Assembly (NCBI GenBank): GCA_021299035.1
Contig: JAJTGD010000015.1
Span: 1 to 64,000 of the forward strand
Direction: 5' to 3'
Length of the DNA stretch: 64,000 bases
Source: Oxalobacteraceae bacterium
Lineage (GTDB): Bacteria > Pseudomonadota > Gammaproteobacteria > Burkholderiales > Burkholderiaceae_D
Part shown: piece after piece, positions 8,975-17,839 of the stretch
Numbering within the stretch: position 1 is the stretch's first letter
Layout: each line of letters opens with the position of its first letter
Made by a program: the position numbers and the translations under genes
The notes under the pieces: generated by a model
The model's input: the letters and a program-made list of their open reading frames with translations, nothing else
Told to the model about the DNA's origin: nothing
Database searches by the model: none

Positions 8975-9890
8975 TCATGCAAGTGCTCGGCCGATCAATA
9001 TTTTTTGGATATCGCTAGTCGATCTGTGTCGCCATATCAGCCAACTTGAATTGCACCGCTTGGTGCTCAAATATCGGCTTGTCAAAGCTATCTCGATCTT
9101 TGGCATACACAAGTGCTGCGTCGAAAGCAGCGCGCGCCATGCCCAGCGCTTGGGCAGCAATACCGATGCGACCACCTTCAAGACCCGATAAGGCAATCTT
9201 GTAGCCCATGCCTTCATCGCCAATTCGGTTGCCTGCCGGGATACGACAATCCTCGAGCAGAATTTGCGCGGTATCGGACGAATGCTGACCGAGTTTGTCT
9301 TCAACACGCGCAACAATGTAGCCGGGTGTATTGGTAGGGACCCAGAACGCACTGATGCCGCGCTTGCCAGCAGCTTTGTCCGTCACCGCCATCACGATGC
9401 AAACATCAGCATTTTTCCCGCTGGTGATGAATTGCTTCACCCCATTCAATACGTAGTGCTCGCCGTCGCGGCGTGCGCTGGTGCGGAGTGCCGAGGCATC
9501 GCTGCCGGCGTGGGGTTCGGTGAGTGCGAATGCGCCCAACATCTCGCCACGCGCCAATGGCCGCAGCCATTGCGCCTTTTGCGCTTCATCCGCGTAAGCC
9601 ATACCGATACTGCAGACCGGGCAATTATTGACAGAGATAATGGTTGAGGTACCACCATCACCCGCCGCGATTTCTTCAATCACGATCGCCAGTGCCAGAT
9701 AGTCCAAGCCTGCGCCACCATACGCCTCAGACACGGCGACACCAAAAGCGCCGAGTTGCGCCAATTGCTGCAGCGCTTCGCGCGGAAAGCGGCGCTCTCG
9801 ATCCCATACCGCAGCGTGCGGCAGCAATTGCTGCTGCGAGAATTCGCGCAGTGCATCGCGGATCATTTGGTGTTGCTCGGAGAGGATCAT
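8975..9890 (-). pseudogene. Acyl-CoA dehydrogenase inactivated by internal deletion
   Basis: The gene reads well as a short-chain-type acyl-CoA dehydrogenase from an ATG at 9890 (MILSEQHQMIRDALREF; FAD/substrate region CSIGMAYADEAQK and FALTEPHAGSDASALRT; ITSGKNADVCIVMA) up to FKLADMATQID, then meets TAG at 9015-9017. In another frame, directly at that junction, the family's C-terminus appears: TSDIQKILIGRALA, ending at 8975. About 70 residues between these blocks are missing, with a frame change. The missing part includes the catalytic glutamate of the YEG motif that normally precedes TSDIQ, so an active product is not expected. Intact homologs are about 377 residues. It lies between the SDR gene and ychJ within the liu cluster. 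Confidence 0.85.
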
Positions 9891-9927
9891 TCAGCGAATT
9901 CGTTACGTATCAAGTCATATCAAGTCA

Positions 9928-9955
9928 CTGGATTCCGGCCTGTGCCGGGATCCAG
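9928..9955. repeat. REP-like inverted repeat
   Basis: An imperfect palindrome, CTGGATTCCGGC then CTGTG then CCGGGATCCAG, lies between the SDR gene and the broken dehydrogenase. It resembles the short GC-rich extragenic palindromes scattered in betaproteobacterial genomes. It could fold in RNA and protect or terminate the SDR transcript; there is no T-run. A short tandem CAAGTCATAT/CAAGTCA lies just before it (9911-9927). Confidence 0.5.
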
Positions 9956-9969
9956 CTAAATTCAGTCCA

Positions 9970-10641
9970 TCACCAAGCTATTTTTCTTCCGTCGTAAGCT
10001 AAAAACGCCCCTGAATCAGAAGGCTTCAAGTGATCGATCACCTGCCGCATACCCGATACGCTGTCCCGCACCGCCACTGTCGCACCCGGGCCACCCATAT
10101 CGGTTTGTACCCAGCCCGGATGAATCACCGCCAAAGTCAGATCGGGATAGTCACGACGCGCGGAATACACCGCCATATTCAGCGCTGCTTTCGATGCGCG
10201 ATAGATCCAAGCCGTACTGCTAGTGGCTTCCGCGATGCTGCCCATAACACTGGTGATGAAAACAAAGCGGCCCTTCGCATCAGCGACAAACGGCGCGAGC
10301 AACGGCAGCGCCTGCATTGCGCCCAATACGTTCGCATGCATGGCCGCATCGAAATCGGCTAGGGTCGGTGATTCGGCTGCACCCTCCCAGTTGGGCAGTA
10401 CACCTGCCACGTAGAGCGCGAGATCAATCCTTTCGCCATCGAGGCGCCAAGGTAATTCGGCTAACGATTCGGGCTTCGTGACGTCGATCTTGATTGCATG
10501 CGCACCCTCGTCGGTCAGCATCGCCAGCGACGTTTCATCGCGCGCGGTCGCGAATACCTTCCAGCCGTCGGCAATGAATTGACGAACAAACTCTCGGCCA
10601 ATGCCGCGCGATGCCCCGATCACGAGTGCGGTACGCGCCAT
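9970..10641 (-). CDS. SDR family oxidoreductase
   Basis: 223-residue classical short-chain dehydrogenase/reductase. Rossmann motif VIGASRGIGREF near residue 8, the structural motif YVAGV in place of NNAG, the catalytic serine in FITSVMGS and the YRASK catalytic pair. A basic-enough TARDE after the second strand may favour NADP. It resembles the C-factor-like SDR subgroup. Substrate unknown. Its ATG touches the thiolase stop (1-base overlap), so it is co-transcribed with the thiolase and could act on a hydroxyacyl intermediate (inference). Confidence 0.85.
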   Translation of the reverse strand: MARTALVIGASRGIGREFVRQFIADGWKVFATARDETSLAMLTDEGAHAIKIDVTKPESLAELPWRLDGERIDLALYVAGVLPNWEGAAESPTLADFDAAMHANVLGAMQALPLLAPFVADAKGRFVFITSVMGSIAEATSSTAWIYRASKAALNMAVYSARRDYPDLTLAVIHPGWVQTDMGGPGATVAVRDSVSGMRQVIDHLKPSDSGAFLAYDGRKIAW

Positions 10642-11822
10642 CAGAAAATCTCCAGCGCGATCGCGGTTGCTTCACCGCCACCAATACACAGTGACGCAAT
10701 ACCGCGCTTGCCGCCAGTCTTCTTCAAAGCCCCTAGCAAGGTGACAATGATGCGTGCGCCGGACGCACCAATCGGATGACCTAAGGCACAAGCACCACCG
10801 TGAATATTGATCTTCTCGTGTGCGATGCCGTGGTCGTGCATGGCTGCCATAGCAACTGCGGCGAAAGCCTCGTTCACTTCGAACAGGTCAACATTACTCG
10901 TCGACCAGCCAGTTTTGTCATAAATTTTTTGGATAGCGCCGACCGGCGCCGTGGTAAACCAACTCGGCTCCTGCGAGAAACGACTGTGCGCGAGGATGCG
11001 CGCAATCGGTGGCACACCCATTTGCTTAGCCGCGGATTCCCGCATCAGTACCAGTGCAGCAGCGCCATCGTTAATCGAGGAAGAAGATGCTGCCGTGATC
11101 GTTCCATCTTTTTTGAATGCGGGTTTCAGCGCAACGATTTTTTCTGGCTTGGCTTTCAGTGGCCCTTCATCTTTCGTGATGATGACCTCACCGCCCTTGC
11201 CAGAGACAGTGACTGGCGCGATCTCCCAGTCAAACGACCCCGCCGCTGCAGCGGCTTGCGCACGCTGTACCGAAGCGATGGCATAAGCATCTTGTTGCTC
11301 GCGCGTGAACTGATACTTGGCTGCGCAGTCCTCAGCATAGGTCCCCATGGATCGGCCACGCTCGTAAGCATCTTCCAAACCATCCAGCATCATGTGGTCG
11401 TAAATCATTCCGTGCCCGATGCGATAACCACCGCGCGCTTTCGGAATCAAATACGGTGCATTGGTCATCGACTCCATACCACCGGCGACCACTACGGCAT
11501 TGGTGCCTGCGATCAATGAATCAAACCCGTAGATCGTGGCCTGCATCGCCGACCCGCACATCTTCGACAACGTGACAGCGCCTGCCGACACTGGAACCCC
11601 GGCTTTGATCGCCGCCTGGCGCGCCGGCGCCTGCCCCTGCCCGGCCATCAGGCAGTTACCGAAAATAACTTCATCCACCGAATCTGCTTTGACGCCGCTG
11701 CGTTCAAGCGCGGCGCGAATCGCTACTGCGCCGAGATCAGCCGCCGCAAGTCCTGCAAAGTCACCTTGAAACGCACCCATCGGCGTACGTGCTGCACCGA
11801 CAATAACGATCGGATCCTGCAT
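10641..11822 (-). CDS. Acetyl-CoA C-acetyltransferase (thiolase)
   Basis: 393-residue biosynthetic-type thiolase. Acetoacetyl-CoA plus CoA gives two acetyl-CoA, reversibly. The nucleophile is C89 in LSKMCGSAMQA, the histidine is in GGACALGHPIGASG (about residue 349) and the second cysteine is C379 in LCIGGGEA; these match C89/H348/C378 of the Zoogloea-type enzyme. The ADP-pocket region and VNEAFAAVAMAA are present. In this cluster it would process acetoacetyl-CoA derived from leucine breakdown. Known names for such genes are atoB, phaA or bktB; the sequence alone does not choose among them. Confidence 0.92.
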   Translation of the reverse strand: MQDPIVIVGAARTPMGAFQGDFAGLAAADLGAVAIRAALERSGVKADSVDEVIFGNCLMAGQGQAPARQAAIKAGVPVSAGAVTLSKMCGSAMQATIYGFDSLIAGTNAVVVAGGMESMTNAPYLIPKARGGYRIGHGMIYDHMMLDGLEDAYERGRSMGTYAEDCAAKYQFTREQQDAYAIASVQRAQAAAAAGSFDWEIAPVTVSGKGGEVIITKDEGPLKAKPEKIVALKPAFKKDGTITAASSSSINDGAAALVLMRESAAKQMGVPPIARILAHSRFSQEPSWFTTAPVGAIQKIYDKTGWSTSNVDLFEVNEAFAAVAMAAMHDHGIAHEKINIHGGACALGHPIGASGARIIVTLLGALKKTGGKRGIASLCIGGGEATAIALEIF

Positions 11823-11837
11823 TGCTTTCTCCTGTGA

Positions 11838-13631
11838 TCAAGCCGCGTTGGCGGCTGGCGCACCCGCGCTCTGCTGATGAATGAAACGAATCTCTTGCGG
11901 GTAAGGGAATACATCCTCTACCTGCCCCTCGAGGATGCGCGCTTTCTTTTGCCGCCAGTAGTCAGCGCTCAACAAGTCGGCGTGATACTTCATGAAGTAA
12001 TGGCGGACTTTGGGATTGCCGAGCAGGAAGACACTAAACTGCTCGGGGAATACGTCATTCTTCGCTACCGAATACCAAGGTTCGCTCGCCATCTCATCTT
12101 CCTCGTTGCGCGGCGCCGGGATATCTCGGAAATTGCAATCCGTGATGTACTCGATCTCGTCATAGTCATAAAACACAACACGACCTTGACGAGTAACCCC
12201 AAAATTCTTGTACAGCATGTCGCCAGGGAAGATATTCGCAGCCACCAGATCTTTGATGGCGTTGCCGTACTCGCGCACACCATGCTCCATTTTTGCGTCA
12301 TCACCGGCGGCTTCGGCTTCGGTCAGCCAGATATTCAGCGGCGTCATGCGGCGCTCGATGTAAAGATGGCGAACGATCACCTGGTCATTTTCTTCTTCGA
12401 TCAGCGATGGCGCCACGTCCTTCAACTCGTCGAGCAACTCGTCCGGGAAGCGAGCGCGCGGAAAAGCTACGTTCGAATACTCCAGCGTATCTGCCATACG
12501 GCCAACACGGTCGTGGTATTTGACGAGCAGGTATTTCTCCTTGACTAGCTCGCGCGTGGTTTCTTTAGGCGCCGGGAAATGATCCTTGATCACTTTGAAT
12601 ACATATGGAAATGACGGCAGCGCGAACACCACCATCACCAGCCCGCGGATACCGGGTGCGATGGCAAAGTTGTCCGACGAGTGCGCGAGGTGATGCAAGA
12701 AGTCACGGTAGAACGCTGCCTTGCCCTGCTTCTGCAAACCGAGAATCGTATAAATCTCGCCGCGCGGCTTGCTGGGCATGATGTTGTGCAAGAAATTCAC
12801 ATAAGCCGACGGCACTTCCATGTCGACCATGAAGTAGGCGCGCGTAAAAGAAAACAGCAAGGTGATCTGACTCGGGTCGGTCAGCAAGGCATCAATGAAT
12901 AATGCGCCGCGCCGGTTGTGCAGCACCGGAATCACAAATCCGTAACTCTGACTGCCATTGACTAACTTTCCTACCAAGTAGGCGCCCTTATTACGCAAAA
13001 AGGGTGACGACAATACCTGCAACTGGTAATTCGCTTCCTGCTTTTCATTACCAGGCAGCGCATTCAATCGCGCCTCGACCATGGTGAGGTCATGCTCAAG
13101 ATCTGCAAACTCACCGGCAAACTGAAAATTTGTCACCATGCGGCGAAGTGCATTACGCATGCCGTCTTTGGCAGGGTAGTACACGCGATAGGCAGGGACG
13201 CTCTCGCGTGGCTCGATGTACTCCGTCGAAATGGTTGGCCAGACGAAGATGAAGTCGTTGTTGAAGTACGTGCGGTGCAGAATGCTGCAACATACCGAGT
13301 TGAAAAAAGTCTCCGCTAGCTCAGGTTGCCGATGCTCGGTCAGCATGCCGATGTAGTGCAGCTTCACCTCGCGCCAAACGGTATCGGTCAGATCCTCTTG
13401 CGCGTACTCATCCTCCAGCATTTGCACGCACTCTTGTACACGGCGATCATAAAACGCGATTCGCTCACGCGCCTCGGCCTGCGCTATCTTCCACGTCAAT
13501 TGTTCGAAGTGGCGACGCGCAGCCTGGCTCGTTTCGCGGAACAGGCGATAGTGCTTGTCAAAGCCATCAATAATGACGCGCGCAATATCAAATGCAATCT
13601 GCGATGACAACAGCTTGGGGAAGTGTTGCAT
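11838..13631 (-). CDS. aceK: Isocitrate dehydrogenase kinase/phosphatase
   Basis: Bifunctional enzyme that phosphorylates isocitrate dehydrogenase to switch it off and divert carbon to the glyoxylate shunt, and also removes the phosphate. 597 residues from the ATG at 13631, which has AAAGGA about 10 bases upstream; an upstream in-frame start would overlap liuA and is less likely. Family blocks are seen throughout: [20 protein letters not shown] at the start, the ATP-site region [20 protein letters not shown], and [23 protein letters not shown] in the kinase domain. It sits 16 bases after liuA within the leucine cluster, where acetyl-CoA production raises demand for the glyoxylate bypass. Confidence 0.95.
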   Translation of the reverse strand: MQHFPKLLSSQIAFDIARVIIDGFDKHYRLFRETSQAARRHFEQLTWKIAQAEARERIAFYDRRVQECVQMLEDEYAQEDLTDTVWREVKLHYIGMLTEHRQPELAETFFNSVCCSILHRTYFNNDFIFVWPTISTEYIEPRESVPAYRVYYPAKDGMRNALRRMVTNFQFAGEFADLEHDLTMVEARLNALPGNEKQEANYQLQVLSSPFLRNKGAYLVGKLVNGSQSYGFVIPVLHNRRGALFIDALLTDPSQITLLFSFTRAYFMVDMEVPSAYVNFLHNIMPSKPRGEIYTILGLQKQGKAAFYRDFLHHLAHSSDNFAIAPGIRGLVMVVFALPSFPYVFKVIKDHFPAPKETTRELVKEKYLLVKYHDRVGRMADTLEYSNVAFPRARFPDELLDELKDVAPSLIEEENDQVIVRHLYIERRMTPLNIWLTEAEAAGDDAKMEHGVREYGNAIKDLVAANIFPGDMLYKNFGVTRQGRVVFYDYDEIEYITDCNFRDIPAPRNEEDEMASEPWYSVAKNDVFPEQFSVFLLGNPKVRHYFMKYHADLLSADYWRQKKARILEGQVEDVFPYPQEIRFIHQQSAGAPAANAA

Positions 13632-13647
13632 GTGCGGCGCTATCCTT

Positions 13648-14832
13648 TCAGGCAGTCTCGGCGAATAATTCGCGGCCAATTAGCATGCGCCGGATCTCGC
13701 TGGTACCGGCACCAATTTCATACAACTTGGCGTCACGCCATAGGCGGCCGGTCGGGTATTCGTTGATGTAGCCGTTACCACCGAGCGCTTGAATCGCTTC
13801 GCCAGCCATCCATGTCGCCTTCTCGGCGGAATACAAAATCGCTCCCGCTGCATCTTTACGCAAGGCCCGCACTTGCTCCGGTGTGCTGGCACGGTCACAT
13901 GCCTGACCGACTGCATAGACATAGGCTTTGCACGCCATCATCGTTGAGTACATATCCGCCAGCTTGCCCTGCATAAGTTGAAATTCACCAATCGGCTGGC
14001 CGAACTGCTTGCGATCATGCACATAGGGCACTACCACGTCCATACACGCTTGCATGATGCCGAGTGGCCCACCGGACAGTACCGCACGCTCGTAGTCCAA
14101 GCCAGACATCAAGACATTCACGCCGCGGCCCAGACCGCCGAGCACGTTTTCGGCGGGCACTTCGCAATCTTGAAAGACCAGCTCTCCGGTGTGTGAGCCA
14201 CGCATGCCGAGCTTGTCCAGCTTTTGTGCGACCGAAAAGCCTTTGAAGTTTTTCTCGATCAGAAATGCGGTGATCCCTCGAGGGCCCGCCTCAAGATCAT
14301 TTTTTGCGTACACCACCATGACATCGGCATCCGGGCCATTAGTGATCCACATCTTGCTGCCGTTGAGTACCCAGTGGTCGCGTTTGAAGTCGGCACGCAG
14401 GCGCATGCCGACCACATCGGAGCCGGCGTTTGGTTCTGACATCGCCAGCGCACCGATATGCTCACCTGAAATTAGCTTCGGCAAATATTTTGCCTTTTGC
14501 TCGTCGCTACCGTTGCGACGGATCTGATTCACGCATAAATTCGAGTGGGCGCCGTAGGAGAGTCCGACCGATGCTGAAGCGCGAGAAATTTCCTCCATCG
14601 CGATAATGTGCGCAAGGTAGCCCATCGCGCTGCCCCCGTAGGCCTCGTCAGCGGTAATACCTAGCAGACCGAGATCGCCCATTTTGTGCCACAGGTCCAT
14701 GGGGAACTGATCACTGCGATCGATCGCTTCCGCGCGCGGTGCTATTTCAGCTGATGCGAATTGTTGGATAGCGTCACGTAGTGCTGCGATATCGTCGCCA
14801 TGGTCAAAGCTCAGGCCGGGCAAATTAAGCAT
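13648..14832 (-). CDS. liuA: Isovaleryl-CoA dehydrogenase
   Basis: 394 residues. It oxidises isovaleryl-CoA to 3-methylcrotonyl-CoA with FAD, passing electrons to ETF. Acyl-CoA dehydrogenase blocks in order: [69 protein letters not shown], the C-terminal FAD region [35 protein letters not shown] and [10 protein letters not shown]. The [12 protein letters not shown] form and SYGAHSNLC are typical of isovaleryl-CoA dehydrogenase. First structural gene after liuR. Confidence 0.94.
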   Translation of the reverse strand: MLNLPGLSFDHGDDIAALRDAIQQFASAEIAPRAEAIDRSDQFPMDLWHKMGDLGLLGITADEAYGGSAMGYLAHIIAMEEISRASASVGLSYGAHSNLCVNQIRRNGSDEQKAKYLPKLISGEHIGALAMSEPNAGSDVVGMRLRADFKRDHWVLNGSKMWITNGPDADVMVVYAKNDLEAGPRGITAFLIEKNFKGFSVAQKLDKLGMRGSHTGELVFQDCEVPAENVLGGLGRGVNVLMSGLDYERAVLSGGPLGIMQACMDVVVPYVHDRKQFGQPIGEFQLMQGKLADMYSTMMACKAYVYAVGQACDRASTPEQVRALRKDAAGAILYSAEKATWMAGEAIQALGGNGYINEYPTGRLWRDAKLYEIGAGTSEIRRMLIGRELFAETA

Positions 14833-14861
14833 GCGAATTCCTTGGTGCAGAATAATCGGGT

Positions 14862-15281
14862 TCAGGCGACGCGCCGCACGCTAGCGCTCTTGCGCTTGGT
14901 TTGGCCCTCGTCGAGCAGACGGCGGCATTGCGCCTCATGCATCGCAATCTCGGACAGAGTTACTTCCAGATCTTCGCGCTGCTGCTCTAGCATCTCGCGG
15001 TGGCGCGACAGCACCAGCAGAAAATGTTTTAGCTGTGCCGAAGAATCTTTCGGCGAGTCATACATATCCACCAGATCCTTAATCTCCGACAGCGTCAGGC
15101 CTAGTCGCTTGCCACGCAGCGTGAGCTTCAAGCGCGTGCGATCGCGCGCGCCATAAACCCGTACCCGGCCACCACTGCCTTCGCGCTTTGGACTGATCAG
15201 TCCCTGATCCTCATAAAAGCGGATGGTGCGCGGCGTAATGTCGAATTCGCGCGCTAGCTCTGTGATGGTGTAAGTCGCCAT
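14862..15281 (-). CDS. liuR: MerR-family regulator of leucine/isovalerate degradation
   Basis: 139-residue MerR-family protein. N-terminal winged helix: [28 protein letters not shown], then GRVRVY; the C-terminal half is a long dimerisation helix ([26 protein letters not shown]). No metal-binding cysteine cluster is seen, as expected for LiuR rather than a metal sensor. The start MATYTITE at 15281 was chosen because the few residues before it are not conserved. It is the promoter-proximal gene of the liu cluster; a palindromic operator lies at 15335-15352 in its promoter. LiuR regulators of this type are known to respond to branched-chain acyl-CoA intermediates. Confidence 0.88.
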   Translation of the reverse strand: MATYTITELAREFDITPRTIRFYEDQGLISPKREGSGGRVRVYGARDRTRLKLTLRGKRLGLTLSEIKDLVDMYDSPKDSSAQLKHFLLVLSRHREMLEQQREDLEVTLSEIAMHEAQCRRLLDEGQTKRKSASVRRVA

Positions 15282-15334
15282 GGCCATGGGGGTGTAATGC
15301 ACGCGCCGGGCAAGGCGCGCTGGGGGGTAGAATG

Positions 15335-15352
15335 GACGTTTACGTAAACGTC
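15335..15352. promoter_or_regulatory. Probable LiuR operator (perfect 18-bp palindrome)
   Basis: GACGTTTACGTAAACGTC is a perfect palindrome 53 bases before the liuR ATG and 70 bases before the divergent metallo-hydrolase ATG. It matches the TTTACGTAAA-type core known for LiuR sites. On the minus strand a TTGACG (possible -35) overlaps its edge, so the operator would lie between -35 and -10, as is usual for MerR regulators. It can serve both divergent genes. Confidence 0.75.
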
Positions 15353-15422
15353 AATTGCCAGCTATTGTAGGCGCGCCAGCATCCATTGCAAGCCCTTGCG
15401 CGTCAACGGCGAAAGCACTGCC

Positions 15423-16466
15423 ATGAACCCACTGGAATCCGAGCTCTCTTACCCGTTTGGGGAAACCTTGCCATCCACTGGCGCGGCGCTGCCAGTCGTT
15501 CCCGGCGTGCGCTGGATACGGATGGGCCTGCCTTTCGCGCTCAACCATATCAACCTCTGGTTACTGGAGGATGGGGATGGTTGGGCAGTCGTTGATTGCG
15601 GAATTGCTAACGATGCCACGCGCACGGCTTGGGAGCAGGTATTTTCCGAGTCGCTTGATGGCCGTCCAATCACCCGGGTAATCGTCACCCATTGCCATCC
15701 TGACCATGTTGGCCTCGCGGCCTGGCTATGCGAACGCTGGCAGGTCCCGTTATGGATGACTGTCGGTGAGTACGGTTTTGCTCGCATGATGTCTGCCGGG
15801 CTTCCGGGCGCTGACGGCCCCGCGATGATCCCGCATTTTCGTCGCCATGGCCTGCTCGATACCGAAAAGCTGGCGCAACTGGAGGGCCGAAAGCAGTATT
15901 ACCCGACCCTGGTGCCGAAGGTACCGGAGCAGTTCATCCGACTGGATTCACGCACGCCGATTCGCATTGGCGCGCACACCTGGCGCGTAATTATCGGTAC
16001 CGGACACTCGCCCGAGCATGCCGCGCTGTATTGCGAGTCGCTGAACGTGCTGATCTCCGGTGACATGCTGCTGCCTAAAATCTCGACCAATACCTCGGTA
16101 TTCGCCATCGAGCCTGAATCCGACGCTGTGGGGCAGTTTCTTGATTCACTCCAGCAGTTCAGCCCCTTGCCGGAGCAAACACTAGTGTTGCCTTCGCATG
16201 GCAAACCCTTTCTCGGCATTCGGCAACGCGTGCGGCAATTGGAGGCACACCATGCCGAGAGGCTAGATGAGGTTCGGGAGGCGTGCAGTACCCCGCATTC
16301 CGCTGCGGATATCGTACCTTTGATGTTCAAGCGCGACCTCGACATGCACCAACTCACTTTCGCCATGGGCGAAGCACTCGCACATCTGCATCGATTATGG
16401 TTCGCCGGTGAATTGAGGCGCACGCACGATGACGATGGTGTAATTCGCTTCGTCACACAGCGCTAA
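15423..16466 (+). CDS. MBL-fold metallo-hydrolase
   Basis: 347 residues from the ATG at 15423. The zinc motif THCHPDHVGL, the downstream ligands in GTGHSPEH and SGDMLLP, and PSHGKPF show an intact metallo-beta-lactamase-fold site. The C-terminal part (LMFKRDLDMHQLTFAMGEALAHLHRLW) matches the winged-helix tail of LACTB2-like hydrolases. It is transcribed divergently from liuR across the shared palindrome, an arrangement also known next to other liu clusters. It might hydrolyse an acyl-CoA or thioester product of the pathway, but the substrate is unknown. Confidence 0.85.
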   Translation: MNPLESELSYPFGETLPSTGAALPVVPGVRWIRMGLPFALNHINLWLLEDGDGWAVVDCGIANDATRTAWEQVFSESLDGRPITRVIVTHCHPDHVGLAAWLCERWQVPLWMTVGEYGFARMMSAGLPGADGPAMIPHFRRHGLLDTEKLAQLEGRKQYYPTLVPKVPEQFIRLDSRTPIRIGAHTWRVIIGTGHSPEHAALYCESLNVLISGDMLLPKISTNTSVFAIEPESDAVGQFLDSLQQFSPLPEQTLVLPSHGKPFLGIRQRVRQLEAHHAERLDEVREACSTPHSAADIVPLMFKRDLDMHQLTFAMGEALAHLHRLWFAGELRRTHDDDGVIRFVTQR

Positions 16467-16493
16467 AGACGCCCACCAACAGTCGCCGCCACG

Positions 16494-16522
16494 AAAGCGC
16501 TCGGCCAGTAACCGAGTGCTTT
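16494..16522 (+). terminator. Hairpin after the metallo-hydrolase gene
   Basis: Stem AAAGCGCTCGG with CCGAGTGCTTT (11 pairs, one G-T), loop CCAGTAA, 27 bases after the hydrolase stop. There is no long T-run, so termination strength is uncertain. Confidence 0.5.
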
Positions 16523-16684
16523 AACAATGGAGGATTCTCCCCGCAGCCTCCATTTGCGATGTTTCACATCGACTCAACGCTTTCGGCGCATTTTGGGAGA
16601 GCCTTTTGATGTGCGCCGCAACAAAACCTCTCAAATACTCTTTGAGCCTAGATCAGCCATTAATTCTTATTCAACCAAATTTTG

Positions 16685-16696
16685 TTTGTTAACAAA
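16685..16696. promoter_or_regulatory. Palindrome TTTGTTAACAAA upstream of HTH gene
   Basis: The 304-base gap 16467-16770 holds the hairpin above and an AT-rich tract (16650-16712) ending in this perfect 12-bp palindrome, 74 bases before the start of the following HTH regulator. Repressor-like proteins often bind such sites in their own promoter, so autoregulation is a reasonable guess. No other gene is seen in this gap. Confidence 0.4.
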
Positions 16697-16770
16697 TAAT
16701 CGCCATCATTAGGACTGACTATTACACGGCCGCATGGAATAGTGTGAGCCATGAAAAATAGTTGTGCCCC

Positions 16771-17160
16771 ATGAACTCATCACAAGAACGCTTGGCATTC
16801 AGCGAAAGGCTGCAACAAGCGCTGCGTAACGCCGAGTACTCGCCGCATAGCCCAACCCAGCTAGCACGGGAATTCAATGAGCGTTTCAAAGGTCACCCTG
16901 TGACCGTACACGCTGCACGCAAGTGGCTGCAAGGTGAATCCATTCCGACGCAGGAGAAACTGCGCGCACTGGCGGGATGGCTGGACGTGCCAGCCGACTG
17001 GCTGCGCTTCGGCAATGGCGATACCCGCAAAGGTGGCGGCGCGGATACCAGCATGACGGATCAACGCGCTACCGCATTGCTAAGCCAACTTGATGAGCAC
17101 CATCGGCAGATCGGCCTCGATATGCTTCGGGCCTTGGTGCGTACCTACAAGAAAAAATAG
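16771..17160 (+). CDS. HTH DNA-binding protein, phage-repressor-like
   Basis: 129 residues from ATG 16771; a TTG 9 bases upstream is an alternative start. The N-terminal half has a helix-turn-helix of the XRE/lambda-repressor type: SPTQLAREFNERF followed by VTVHAARKWLQGESIPTQEKLRALAGWLDVPADWLRFG, a pattern common in small host regulators and prophage repressors. The rest (about 40 residues) is helical with no ligand domain. No phage genes are near. Targets unknown; the upstream palindrome at 16685-16696 is a candidate. Confidence 0.8.
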   Translation: MNSSQERLAFSERLQQALRNAEYSPHSPTQLAREFNERFKGHPVTVHAARKWLQGESIPTQEKLRALAGWLDVPADWLRFGNGDTRKGGGADTSMTDQRATALLSQLDEHHRQIGLDMLRALVRTYKKK

Positions 17161-17164
17161 GCGC

Positions 17165-17818
17165 TTACCTCTTCTTGGCGACTAGTGCATCCATCACGAG
17201 CAAAGTCGCACTATTCAGTACTTCCTCCGGAGCGCCCCGCATACTCTGACCAACAATCGATGGCGAGGTCACATACTGACCGTCGATCGCGACCGTCGGT
17301 ACACCATCAATACGGAATGCTTCCTGTAGCTGTCGCACTCGGGTAACTTTACTTTGCACACTGAAGGAATTAAACGTCTCACCAAATTTTTTCGAATCAA
17401 TGCTTTGCTTCTCAATGAAAGCCATGATCTCGGGCTCGGTGTTAAGTTTCATGCGCCGCTGGTGAATCGCATCGAACACCACGGCGTGCAGGTCAAGCCG
17501 ACTCATGGCTTCCAGCGCAAAGTAGAGCTTCTGCTGCGGTGCGAATGATTCGCGAAATCCAACCGGAATACGCTTGAGTACAATGCGGTCACCCTGCTTT
17601 TTCGCCCATTCCGCGAGATGCGGTTCGAAGGCATGACAGTGCGGGCAGTTGTACCAAAAGAATTCGAGCACCTCGACCTTTTTGCCGGTGTCCGTCGGCT
17701 GCGGCTGCGACAGCCGCTGATACTCGACACCCTCAACCGGTGCGTTCGGGGCAGCAGTAACGCCGGCCGAGACCAAGCCCAGGCTGGCGATCAACAACAA
17801 GCTTTGCAACAGTCGCAT
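17165..17818 (-). CDS. dsbA: Thiol:disulfide interchange protein DsbA
   Basis: Periplasmic disulfide oxidase that introduces disulfide bonds into exported proteins. 217 residues: signal peptide about 1-23 (hydrophobic LLLIASLGLVSAG, cleavage near VTAA), then a thioredoxin fold with the active site C58-P-H-C61 in FFWYNCPHCHAF, a helical insertion and the cis-proline loop in IDGVPTVAIDG. CPHC is the classic DsbA dipeptide. Downstream of and co-directional with a SPOR protein and argS, as in many betaproteobacteria. Confidence 0.93.
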   Translation of the reverse strand: MRLLQSLLLIASLGLVSAGVTAAPNAPVEGVEYQRLSQPQPTDTGKKVEVLEFFWYNCPHCHAFEPHLAEWAKKQGDRIVLKRIPVGFRESFAPQQKLYFALEAMSRLDLHAVVFDAIHQRRMKLNTEPEIMAFIEKQSIDSKKFGETFNSFSVQSKVTRVRQLQEAFRIDGVPTVAIDGQYVTSPSIVGQSMRGAPEEVLNSATLLVMDALVAKKR

Positions 17819-17839
17819 GAGGCTTTCCTATCGTATGAT

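Noticed and set aside
8789-9049. Plus-strand frame between ychJ and the broken dehydrogenase
   Set aside because: Overlaps the ychJ start and the dehydrogenase remnant on the opposite strand; no ribosome site or homology.
10800-11519. Plus-strand open frame of 239 codons inside the thiolase gene
   Set aside because: Antisense to a complete thiolase; composition of a shadow frame.
16527-16712. 61-codon open frame before the HTH gene
   Set aside because: No start signal, no conserved features; lies over the AT-rich promoter and palindrome.
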